A stretch of DNA of 64,000 nt from Linnemannia schmuckeri (Eukaryota; Mortierellomycota; Mortierellomycetes; Mortierellales; Mortierellaceae), in assembly GCA_029449235.1 (NCBI GenBank), contig JANATG010000008.1, forward strand, positions 1,550,001 to 1,614,000. Reading direction: 5' to 3'. Every line of letters starts with the position of its first letter. Within the stretch, counting starts at the first letter, position 1. Below the pieces are notes generated by a model. The model saw only the letters and a list, made by a program, of their open reading frames with translations, was not told the DNA's origin and searched no databases. The position numbers and the translations under genes are program-made. Shown here in pieces: positions 36,701-46,588 of this stretch.

Positions 36701-36799
36701 CTCGCCATTATTACATACGTCTTCAAGTTCTTGGTTGCCAACGGCATTCAGTATGTCAACTGGCCCAAGCTTGTCCCTCTGCCTTACGTCAAGGCCTAA
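33766..36799 (+). CDS. SAC1: SAC1-type phosphoinositide phosphatase
   Basis: Eleven exons (33766-33791, 33894-34000, 34143-34220, 34358-34485, 34591-34734, 34840-34917, 35051-35398, 35529-35776, 35874-36094, 36205-36371, 36512-36799) join in phase to 610 residues, close to yeast Sac1 and human SACM1L. The Sac domain spans about 120-450. The catalytic CX5R motif is intact in RTNCMDCLDRTN (C412 to R418). Other family blocks are FAIISRRSRHRAGTRYFSRG, GSIPIYWTQ and the DFHHECSKMRWHR segment. Two hydrophobic spans close the protein (about 545-562 and 568-590), the usual ER/Golgi anchor. A KxK-type retrieval motif is not evident in the last residues (LPYVKA). It dephosphorylates mainly PI4P, linking lipid transport at ER contact sites. 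The first exon is only 26 bases, and a T16 tract sits in intron 10 near the acceptor. Confidence 0.97.
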
Positions 36800-37203
36800 G
36801 CGATGTCACCTCTTTGTCCATCCCCTGTACAACTCTTATGACCTTTTTTTCACATCATAGAAACGCCTTTTTTTCTTCTATTCATTCAATACACTCCATT
36901 TTCTCAACCACGCAAATATATGTGCTTGGGGCAGGGGGTAGCAATGATAGCGGCAAAGCGTGTTATGTGAAGAGAAAGAAAAGCTAGTAAGCAGCTGGTC
37001 CTTCATTATTCTCATCACGAGGGAATAAACGTGCATTTTCGCGTTATTTCCTAGCAAAGAAATAGGGTTTACTGTGCCCATGGTTCGCGCGTCATTCCCA
37101 CTTTTGCATTTTTGCACTCACACTCCACACTGAACATCAACCTTTCTCCTTTTCACCGTTCTTCTTTTTAACCCATCAGCAAAAAGACAAGGACAACCCA
37201 ACA
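36800..37203. other. intergenic region between SAC1 and the otubain gene
   Basis: A compact 404-base spacer on the same strand as both genes. It shows no clear TATA element; a pyrimidine-rich patch (about 37117-37170) precedes the otubain ATG. Confidence 0.5.
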
Positions 37204-38602
37204 ATGACTGTGACACCTGTCCCCGTACCAACCGACGCACCCATCCCAACCGCAGCCACCACTACTACCGGTGCAGCTCCTGTCACTGCCGGCGCAGTCG
37301 CCAACCCCGTCGGAGCAGTCCCAACATCAGGAGCACAAGGACAGGAGACCCAATTGACGGACGAGCAGATTTTGACACAAATGCAGGCCATCAAGGATGA
37401 GGAGGCGAATGCACACCCATTGGTGGATCACTCTGTTGACCTCTTGGAGCTTGCTCAGGAGTATGAGAACGGTAGCGAGGCCTTCAAGAGGAAGATTCAG
37501 GTACCGAAAAAGTGACGACAATAGAGTGGATATTCGTGCGTGAGAATGTTGAGCCTACTTGACGGCTTTGTCGAGATGAATAATTGTGGTTTAGTTAACG
37601 TGCTCTTTGTTATCCTTTGGCTTGATGTCATTCCGCTTATTAGAACTTGTCGGATACTCATGACAGGATGCGGCGATCAAGGGGCGATGGTAAGTGCTTC
37701 TCCCTCCTCTCTTCTCTCCGTCTCGCTCGGGCTGGCGTCGTTCATGACCGAATAAATGCAGTTGCTTAATTTTGGAACTATTCCCAGTAGCTCCGTTGAT
37801 TTGCTTGCTAACCATTCGTTGAGTCTTTTTTTATTATGTGCTCATGGATTGTTATCTGTCATCATGGATGTCATAAGGCAACTGCTTCTACCGAGGTAGC
37901 GTATAAAGGAGAACTAAACGGAGATCGTTGCGCGACTGTCATTATTTAGCATGGAAAAAGAAACGCAAGTTGGATTTAACTTTTATTATCTTCGTTGCTT
38001 ATTCATTTACAAAAAATATAGCATTCGCGTTTGCCTGGTTTGAGCGGGTGATGTTGGCAATCAAGTCGAAACCAGAGTTGCATGTTAATGCGGTTAGGAC
38101 GATCAAAGAAACCAAGGACCTATTGCTCGCTGCACAGTTTGAGCTGCTCGCATTCGAAGATTTCTACCAAGTGACACTCGAGACGGTGCAAAACCTGGTC
38201 CATTTCACCTCTGAGGAACTGTTGACGGCCTTCCAGAACGACGAGGTTTCCAACTCGATTGTGATGCATTTCCGATTGGTGGCGTCGGCATTCCTAAAGA
38301 CACATCAGGACGATTATGCGCCCTTCCTCGAATTCGGTCAGACGATGGACGAGTTCTGCTCGATGCATGTCGAAGCCATGGGACGGGAGTCCGAAGAGAT
38401 GATGCTGATTGCTCTGACAAAGGCAACGCATGTATCGATCGAGGTGGCGTATTTGAGTGGCAACCAGGCAGCGGATGAGGTCAACTTTTTGCCGTTCTTG
38501 CCCGATACTGCTCCGTATATGCCGCCGTTGGTGCTCCTCTATCGCCCGGGACATTATGACATCTTGTACCGCAAGAGCCATTGCTTGGACGGTGTGATCT
38601 GA
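37204..38602 (+). CDS. otubain-type ubiquitin thioesterase (OTUB1-like)
   Basis: Four exons (37204-37500, 37644-37689, 37878-37895, 38022-38602) give 313 residues. The first 55 or so are Pro/Thr/Ala-rich and disordered. The body matches peptidase C65: HPLVDHSVDLLELAQEYENG, then RMRRSRGDGNCFYRAFAFAW with catalytic D114 and C117. The C-terminal VLLYRPGHYDILYRK supplies the catalytic histidine (H298). Otubains cleave ubiquitin chains (OTUB1 prefers Lys48) and can inhibit E2 enzymes. Exon 3 is an 18-base microexon coding GNCFYR, with its outer codons split. It contains the catalytic cysteine, so skipping it would keep the frame but destroy activity. The gene ends in TGA, direct evidence that TGA is a stop in this genome. 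AATAAA lies at 38712-38717. The N-terminal extension is longer than in the human enzyme. Confidence 0.95.
37878..37895 (+). other. 18-nt microexon carrying the otubain catalytic cysteine
   Basis: It is bounded by TAAG on the left and GTAGCG on the right and is needed to restore GDGNCFYRAF between exons 2 and 4. Its length is a multiple of three. Confidence 0.9.
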
Positions 38603-38711
38603 AAAAATCGATTCGTACTAAAAAGAAGGGGACAGAGAGAGGTGGTAGAGAGACTGACAGACAAACAAGCGAGCAAGCAAGGAGGGAGAGAAAGGACAGG
38701 CAGCCAACCAA

Positions 38712-38717
38712 AATAAA
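38712..38717 (+). terminator. poly(A) signal of the otubain gene
   Basis: AATAAA, 110 bases after the stop codon. Confidence 0.5.
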
Positions 38718-40828
38718 CAAAAAAACGCATTTGCAGATCGTGTAAAGGAGAGAGAGGACGAAGGGAGAAATGGACAAAAAGGCGAAATCAGCTACTTCTT
38801 ACCCCTGGATATTTGGCTTATTCCTCTCTCTGCGGCGAGGAATTTGGATGAGTGATAACATGCGGGGTGATGAGCGCAAGTGCATGTATGTAAGGAAGTG
38901 AGGAGAGGAAAAAAGGGGTCTTTCGCCCCTCTCTCTCTCTCTTCTCGTTGCCTTAATGCCTACGTGTGTCCGTCTCTTGCCTTTTTCTCTCTTTCTTAGC
39001 CCTCTTCCATGTGAATTGTTGTCGTCCATTCACCCCTTCCTTTTGTTCGCACTGTCGCTTTGTCTGCTACCTTTTTTTTGGACTATTTGGCTTCTGCATA
39101 TCTCGTTCGTAGAAACGCGACAAGTGCATATATTTTTTCTTGCTTTGGTGTTCATTGGTATGTAAGGAAAAAGCTCATACATACACCACCACCTAGCCCT
39201 TCTCCATCCAATCCTCACATGCAGATCGGCGCATGTAGAAACGTGTATGAACCAAGGAGATAAAAAGAATCGAAGCAAGTCAAGAACGATCAGCCAGGCG
39301 AAAGCCTAGATTAGGTCCTTGAATTGCTTGTGAGTGCGAAGTGACCAATGACCCTCGTTTTTCTTTATTATTATTGCTTATGTCTTCTATGAGCCGTCTC
39401 ATCTATCTTGGTCGCACATAGAGTTCATGATCATGTCAGCACGATGGTAAGACAGATAAGGATAGGCAGTTGGTTTTATAGTTTGGCTGTCTTGTATCGC
39501 GTGAGTCTTTTGAAAATAAACGAAACGCGCTCTAGACTTGTGGTCTGGCCTCAGTAATGCAAAACTTTAACCATACCTTCATTTTTTTTTTTTTGATTTT
39601 ATATTCATCGTGCATCTCAATCCCGATCCATTGAAGGCTCCTCTCCCAATTCTCTTTTTTTTAGGGCACGCCAAAACCGCAGTTTGTTTGCCCTGAATAC
39701 CCTTTCTCCTATGTCTCGCTGTTTTTTTTTCTGGGCTAATTGATTCGTGATAGCATGCGTCAGGGATGAGTGAGTGCGCCCTTTCCCTTTTCTCACTTTC
39801 GCAAAAAAAAGTACTTGGCAAGAAGGGAAAAATAGGTCTGCGGGTTTGTGGGGTTGAGGTATGTCATTCAGCTAAAATCCAAAACCCAAAAATATCCACA
39901 ATGATCTCGTGGACGGACAGACGGAGTGCTGTCTTGTATGAGCGCATGCGCGCGTGTGTTGTGTCCGATGTGGATAAAAAAAAATGGAGCTCCAAGGAAA
40001 TGACAAAAAGCCATCCAGCCCAACCACCAGCCAGTGAACCAAACACCAAAAGCAACCAAAAAAAAAACAACCAACCCAAGTTATCACACCACCAAAAGTC
40101 CCAATAACCTAACGCAGAAATTTGAACAACGGAAAGGAAGAATTACGAAAAGAAAAAACGAGGGTCTGAATATGTGCCTTCTTTTCATATATGCGATGAT
40201 AGTCTCAAGTCGTACAAAAGAACTTCTCTCAGAGAAAAATAAATGCACCTAAAAAAAACTCTTCTCCATCTGCTCACTCATCTGCCCGCTCCTGCAGTAA
40301 AGCAAGCAGAGTACGGTGACTCTCATTCTTTCTGCTTCATTACGTCTATTTTTTGGCTCTCGTGTCTATGTGTGTATGTATGTGTGTATGTATGTATGTA
40401 TGTATGTATACTTTGTGTATGTTTGTGCATGGAGTGAAAGGCTACATACCTGTAGCTGTAAGCTTTTCTCTCCGGGAAAAGAAAAAGAGACAGATCCTTC
40501 CAACATTTCACACACGCATTCAAAAAGCTCAGGACGACCTTTCAGAGATGTGTTTTTAGATCCAGTTTTTACCAAGCAAAAAAACAAGCAAACACACAAA
40601 CAGACAGCTGAGCCTTTTTGTCTCTTTGTTAATTGAACTGTAAGCAGATCGAAAAACAAACAAAACGCCATTGTGCATGAATAGAGAGAAAGGGAGGGAG
40701 AGGGGAGGTAAAGGATGTGGAAAACACGGGAGATGTTAGACAAAACATAAAACGGATCAAAAAATGAGAGAATATGACCCTCCCTCATCGGATTATTTCC
40801 AACGAAACAAAGAGACCACAAACGTGTG

Positions 40829-40847
40829 CCCCCCCCCCCCCCCCCCC
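40829..40847 (+). repeat. C19 homopolymer
   Basis: Nineteen consecutive C; long G/C homopolymers are rare here, where nearly all other long tracts are A or T. Confidence 0.9.
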
Positions 40848-42170
40848 GTTCTTGTGCCCTCTTTTTCACCCTCTTTCTTATACCAATAGCCACTGCTAAG
40901 GTAATACGAATAATAGTAAGATATGACAAGTCTTGTGTTGTTTACTTGACCGAGCGTTGAATGAGAATTCAAAACACAACGACTTTTTGTGTTTGTGGTT
41001 GGTTAGTTGATGATTGATGGTCGATCTATCTCATCAACGAGCCAAATAGTTTTAGAATCTGTTGACTAAGTGATCAACTGATCTACCCAAAAATGAAATC
41101 ATCAGTCAATCACGAACAGAAAAAAAATGGATGTCGCTCAGGTAGCGGAGGACGGGTGACGCGACACAAAAAAGAGGGGAGGAACACAAGTCGGAAGACA
41201 AAGAATGGGAGAAAAAGAATGCATGTATGTAAGTACAGTATGTATATGTGAGAGTGAGATGCATGGTATTTTGGACACTAGCTTATTATTTTTTTATTTA
41301 TTTTTTTTTTTTAGATGATGATGGGTTTTGAGCATTCCTGAATGTCTCTCTCTCTTGTCTCTTGCTCTTTCTTTCATTGTTTCTGTTCTGTTGTCATCAT
41401 GCCGCTTGGTGTGAGTGTGTATGTGAGTAAGCGGGTCATCAAACCGGCAAAAAGGAACACTTTTTTCACCCGAGGCTGTCAATCTATCCATCTATCAAAC
41501 ATGGTTAGCTTCGCAAGAACAAGGGTAACGAAGAGGCAGAGAGAAAAAGTGGAAGTGAAGAAAAAAAAAAAAAGGGAAAGGCGGGCGAGAGAGGGAAAAA
41601 AAAAAAAAAAAAGAGGCGAAATATGCTATTCAAGGAGTGAAGGGGGTATGAAGAAGGGACAAAGGAAGCAAAAAAGAGACAAAGAGGCGCGGACATTGGA
41701 TTGATTGATTTGACATTGACTGACATTGATAGACGTTGATTGATACTGACTGATTGACATCAACAAAAACAACAACAGCGCGCGCTGTGTGTTTTAGTGC
41801 GGTTTTGATTGAGAAATGGATTCGGCGCATTCGTTGGTTTATGGGCATTGGCATTGGCATTGAGCATTGGGCATTGAAGATGCTGTTACTATTACTACTT
41901 TGAAGGAGGGGAAAGGGGAGATGGGGATGGGTATTGATGCTGAGGCATGGTGGATGGTATTTGAATATGTCGCGATACAGTTGTTGTCGTAGGGGCGAAA
42001 GAGAGAGAGGGTGAGAGAAGGGAGGACATGTATGACTGAATGATTCCTAATTGAACATTTGGTATAGTCTGTTCAATTCCAAGATAATCATGATGACCAT
42101 GAACGAGTGTTCAATTATCGTCTGTTCATGTATGTATGGTGCTGTACTATACATGCCCTGTATGCCAATG

Positions 42171-42416
42171 CAGATACAGATACAGATACAGATTTGTGTT
42201 TGTCTCTTTTTCTGCTTGCTTCCTTTTGTGTGACCCACGGGTCAGCCAGGAAGCATCATCCCCCCTCTCCTTCCCTTTCTTACAGTAAAGTAGTACCCTC
42301 TCCTTCCACTTCTCCTTTCTCCCCATCCCCGACAATATCACTCATCATCATCACCAGCAGCAACTACAGCAGCAGCATCATCATCATCATCGTATCTGTA
42401 TCTGTATCTCTATCTG
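42171..42416. repeat. inverted pair of hexamer microsatellites
   Basis: The left arm (42171-42193) is a CAGATA-type repeat and the right arm (42394-42416) a TATCTG-type repeat. They are reverse complements over 23 bases with one mismatch, separated by 200 bases. Transcribed, they could fold into a hairpin. Confidence 0.85.
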
Positions 42417-42540
42417 CTACATTGTTTAGACCACTTCGAAACACATAAAGGCGCTTTTTTTTTTTACTTTTATTTTCGGTGGCAACACTTTCTTTTTCTC
42501 TTTGTTTTTTCTCTCTCCCTTCGTCCTCTCATCGATCCTT

Positions 42541-42542
<2 letters not shown>

Positions 42543-42577
<35 letters not shown>
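42543..42577 (+). repeat. T35 homopolymer upstream of the F-box gene
   Basis: Thirty-five uninterrupted T about 1.1 kb upstream of the F-box-like start codon, within a generally pyrimidine-rich region. Confidence 0.9.
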
Positions 42578-42579
<2 letters not shown>

Positions 42580-43706
42580 TTTTCTTTCTATTAATTCTCC
42601 TCATCAATCCACTCGCATTCGTCATTCGTTCACTGTTCCTCTCCCCCGCATTCATTCACCTCATTTCAGGAACAGCTACAACAACAATAGCCATCCACTA
42701 TTACAACAGCTACAACACAGCTACTACCCTCATATTCACACTGCAATCTCTTTTTTTTTCACACACTTGAGCAATCAAAACTAGTTTCTTGTTTTATTAC
42801 CACGTACTCGATTTGGTCCTGAACATACACTCCCTTTTTTCCCTTTCCCTTTCCCTTTCCTTGTTCCTTGTTCCTTGCTCCTTCTGAACGAAGCTAACCC
42901 GATTTAAAGACGAAGAAAAGAGTTGTGTGTGACCCGACGAAAAAGTCACACCTTTTCCACCCCCCTCTCTCTCTCTCTCTCTCCCTCTCTTACTCTGAGA
43001 CTCTGACTCGTACTCTTACTCGCCTCTTTCGTCTTTCCTTCCCTTCTTCCCTCCTTCCTCTTTTCTTCCCTTTCTTCCTTTCTTCTCTGCTCCCTCTTCT
43101 CTCCTCCCTCTTCTTTCTTTCCTTCCTTCTTCTCTTCTCTTCTCTTCTCTCGTCCCTTCCCTCTTCGTTCTTCAGCGTCCTTTTTATCCCTTTTTCCCTG
43201 CACATACATACAATCGTTCAGCATACAGCCATACAACCATACAAACATCAACCATACAAACAACACCCACCCCCTGTCTGTTCTCTGTTGTCTGTCTGTC
43301 TCACTCCTTTCTCCCCCTTCCTCCCCTCCCCCTCACTCGCTCACATTCACTTCTCCCTCTCTGTTCCTACTCGCGTATCCCTTATTCTTTTTCTTCTTTT
43401 TCTTCTTTTTTCAAAGCGCATTATCAGCATCATCGTCGTCATATCATCACCCTGCTTCCTCCTTCCCTCCTCCCTTCTCTCGCTCCCTCTCTCCCTCCTT
43501 CCCTTCCTACTTCTCTCTCTCCTCTTTCCCTATACACCTCGCCCCTCTGCATCGCCTGAACGGACCTTCTTTCCTTTAACTTCTCTTCCTCTTCTTCGTT
43601 CCTCCTTGCACGGACACCCGGCTCCCGCGCCTCAATTGGTCTGCGCTCATTGTCTCGCAAACAGCTCAATTATATCACCAACATAAACGGATCCCAGACA
43701 CTAACC

Positions 43707-46025
43707 ATGGCAATGGCCATAGCTCGACCCGACCGCACCTCTTCCTTCTCCAGTCAAAACGAAAGCCCCATCGACGACGAACTCCTCTCTGCTATCACAT
43801 CCACCAGCATAAGTGGTCGTCATAAACATGGCTCCTCCTCTTCCTCTTCCTCGTCCACCTCCACTGACGGCACAACCAGACACAACACCTCCGAGGCCGA
43901 CGATGGCCCCATCCTGTCTCGGCTTCTCGTCAATCGGGATTTGTTCCCCATGATCGTCCGTCACCTCGATACCCAGTCCCTCCTCTCGCTGAGTACCATC
44001 AATGCTCGCTTTCGACGCGAGATCTTTGTCCCCTTGACGCCCAACCTCTGCTGTCTGAACCTGTTCCTCCAAGAGCGGACAGTTGTCTGTCCAATGGATC
44101 AGTTTGAGAGCCTCAAGGACTTTATGGCCAAATACCGATGCTTCAAGCCCGTCCACCTGCACTTCACCTACAGCGATCGATCTAGCCTGATGTCGCTCGT
44201 GCCCGAGATCTCTGCTCCGATTTACAACTCCAAGGTCGATAACACGTTCTCACACCCTTCCACATCGCCCCTGACATCTTCAAATCTCACGGGCGTCAAC
44301 CAGAGTATTAGTATCAACATTACCAGTGCCAACAGCCTTTATCAACACCACCACCCACTCATTCAATCGCCGCCTGTCCGACAGTCCTTGCTCCACACCC
44401 AACATGAGAACGACCGCCCGGAGACTTCGAGTTCTAGGAGTAGTAACAGTCTTCAGGCAATGTCAACACAGCATGCGACCAACGACCGGCTCAAGACCAC
44501 AAGAACGAGTAGCAGCAGCAGTACTGACAGTTCCCTCAGTGACAGCTGTGACAGCACAGGAGAGGGCAGGACACGACGAGTCAAGGCGTCAGACTCGACT
44601 TCTACAGAAGACAAAGTTGGAAGTTCAATTGACATTCCAAGGGCCGGATATGCGGCGACATCTTCCACCTCGACGACGACGACAACTTCAGCAGCAACAG
44701 CTGCTACAACTCTAGGCAATATTGCCTCCTCTGATACCACTACCTATCACCAACAGAAACAGCACGCGCAAGAACAACAACACCGTCAGAGCGAGCAACA
44801 ACAACAACAACCGCAGTACACGAGTCGCTCTGTCGATTATTACAGCAGTAGCAGTAATAACCCCACTCCTATCAACACTCATCACGGAGGAGCACTCGAC
44901 CTTCACCCTAGCTCTATTCTATCTGATTCGATCCCAGTCCTCTCCAGTTCATCGTCCTCGACGTCACAGCAGTTGATGGGTCACGGTCAGCACGGTTTCG
45001 AACTATCGTATTGGCAAAAGTTTGCCCTGAATGAGCTATTTATGCGCCTCCTCCCTTTTCTCCGAACGCTGACGATTGGCAGGACCGACAAACCGACGAG
45101 GCGCGCACGAGATGAAGAATTGGCGACGGTCAATGGCGAGCTCTCTGCTGGAGTGTGCTTCTTCCTGGCGCGATGCTTCAACGTGATGCACGACATGCCT
45201 GATACGGCGCTCGAGTCGGTCGTCTGGATGGATGTTACTGCCAAGGATGTTGTCCTCCTCATCACGATGATCGAACTTCGGGATATTATGGTCGATGAAC
45301 GATACTGGAAGCGTGGATACTGGGTTATTGACCGACCTCGCGTGCGATCCACTAGCGCCCCAGGATACATTATCATCGATGACGAGGATGACGAAGGCGA
45401 CTGGGACGGATTTTATTATCTCATCAACCAAGAAGGCGCGGAGAAGAAAGTCTCTCAGCCTAAGAAAAAGTCAACGTCACTGGCGTTTTCGGCAGGTGTG
45501 GGTCAGACTCCTCGACGTAAGGCCAGCACCATCAAGGACTATAACACCAACAGCACGAGAGCAGCAGCTCCATCCGAGTCATCCACGACATCATCCCGGT
45601 CGCCAACGACGATAGCACCAACATCATCGTCATCGTCATCGACATTACCATCGACGTTCTCGAAACAGATGGTCGCCCCACTTCCAACACAGCAATCCGC
45701 CTCTGGATTGGCTCAACTTGTCAAGAGCGCATCATCAACAACCACGGGTGCTTTAACGACGACGTCAGGCAACCTATTATCGTCAGCAAGCGCAATCGCC
45801 GATCATACAGGGGGAATCTGCAGAGGCATCCCAGAGCCAGAGCCCTGGCAAGGCTTCGGTGAAGATATCTCGAAGTCGAGCGTTCCCATCACAGAAGAGC
45901 TCCCACCGGCAGTGCAACTGTTTGAAGCCTTGAAGGCCGAGATCAACGATGTTGCGGCAGCGGCCCGCTCTTCTGGCAAGGGCAAGAAGCCGTCGCTCAT
46001 GTCATCTGGTCCCTGGCGGTATTAA
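43707..46025 (+). CDS. F-box-like protein with long low-complexity region
   Basis: One uninterrupted exon codes for 772 residues, starting at an ATG in good context (CTAACCATGG). The frame is open further upstream but with no ATG. Residues about 68-110 read like an F-box: SRLLVNRDLFPMIVRHLDTQ followed by SLLSLSTINARFRREIF, the pattern that binds SKP1. A short downstream domain (LNLFLQERTVVCPMDQFESL) follows. Residues about 180-430 are Ser, Thr, Gln and His homopolymeric stretches and surely disordered. A second folded region (about 430-545) contains SYWQKFALNELFMRLLPFLR and a histidine/methionine-containing block around MHDMPDTALESVVWMDV. The C-terminus is again Ser/Thr-rich. It is presumably an SCF ubiquitin-ligase adaptor, but no substrate-binding repeat is recognisable. 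It may belong to a fungal family with no characterised member. Confidence 0.75.
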   Translation: MAMAIARPDRTSSFSSQNESPIDDELLSAITSTSISGRHKHGSSSSSSSSTSTDGTTRHNTSEADDGPILSRLLVNRDLFPMIVRHLDTQSLLSLSTINARFRREIFVPLTPNLCCLNLFLQERTVVCPMDQFESLKDFMAKYRCFKPVHLHFTYSDRSSLMSLVPEISAPIYNSKVDNTFSHPSTSPLTSSNLTGVNQSISINITSANSLYQHHHPLIQSPPVRQSLLHTQHENDRPETSSSRSSNSLQAMSTQHATNDRLKTTRTSSSSSTDSSLSDSCDSTGEGRTRRVKASDSTSTEDKVGSSIDIPRAGYAATSSTSTTTTTSAATAATTLGNIASSDTTTYHQQKQHAQEQQHRQSEQQQQQPQYTSRSVDYYSSSSNNPTPINTHHGGALDLHPSSILSDSIPVLSSSSSSTSQQLMGHGQHGFELSYWQKFALNELFMRLLPFLRTLTIGRTDKPTRRARDEELATVNGELSAGVCFFLARCFNVMHDMPDTALESVVWMDVTAKDVVLLITMIELRDIMVDERYWKRGYWVIDRPRVRSTSAPGYIIIDDEDDEGDWDGFYYLINQEGAEKKVSQPKKKSTSLAFSAGVGQTPRRKASTIKDYNTNSTRAAAPSESSTTSSRSPTTIAPTSSSSSSTLPSTFSKQMVAPLPTQQSASGLAQLVKSASSTTTGALTTTSGNLLSSASAIADHTGGICRGIPEPEPWQGFGEDISKSSVPITEELPPAVQLFEALKAEINDVAAAARSSGKGKKPSLMSSGPWRY

Positions 46026-46588
46026 ATCTCGTCTCTCTTTGTTCTTTACTTTTTCCCTTTTTTCTTGCACATCACCGAACGCTTCCCTTTTCCTTGTTTT
46101 TTTTCCCCCTCTCTTGTTTTCGCTTTTCTAATGTAGAAGTAGTCTCATAGTTTTCTCCTAATTGAAGCATCTACAAAAAAAACAAAAGTATACATTTTTA
46201 ATACCTCTCAGAAAAAGCTTGCGTGCGCTCATGGTGGTTGTTAAGGGCAATGAAGTTGTGTTTTTTTAAACAGGGTACCGCTGACCTGGGGCACCTTGAT
46301 GTAATTACTTTCACTAACCACCAACATAGGAAACTGCGCAACATGTCCGCACGCTTGGTAGAGGGTGCAATATGATTGCAATTTATTACAAATGAAATAT
46401 TAGAATAATAACGAGCACTGTTAGCTCTTGAGAAGGCTGACAAAAGGGTGGGGGAAAGGGTTAAGGAAAGGTTGGATGGAAAGCGGGGACATCGAGGAGG
46501 AGGAAAAGTAGCGGATACTTCTTCATGGCAAGACTAGAAATACGCGTCCTACTTATTCCTCTTTTCATTATCGCTTTTCTTACCCCTC
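46026..46588. other. convergent intergenic region
   Basis: The 3' ends of the F-box-like gene (plus) and the 14-3-3 gene (minus) face each other here. No gene is seen. Confidence 0.5.

Larger units (their letters stand above)
38603..43706. other. 5.1-kb gene-free region rich in simple repeats
   Basis: This is the largest gap in the window. It contains AATAAA at 38712-38717, a TGTATG-type microsatellite at about 40371-40409, a run of 19 C at 40829-40847 and A-rich tracts near 41560-41612. A degenerate TTGATTGA/GACATTGA stretch lies at 41698-41760, and GCATTG repeats at about 41846-41875. An inverted ACAGAT/TATCTG pair is at 42171-42416, and 35 T occupy 42543-42577. About 42950-43640 is almost pure pyrimidine on the plus strand. 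Open frames here are all low-complexity or short. A spliced non-coding transcript or very long 5' leader of the F-box gene remains possible. Confidence 0.6.

Noticed and set aside
42925..43686. 253-codon plus-strand frame upstream of the F-box-like gene
   Set aside because: A product of the CT-rich block (Leu/Ser/Pro/Phe only) and without a protein-like composition.
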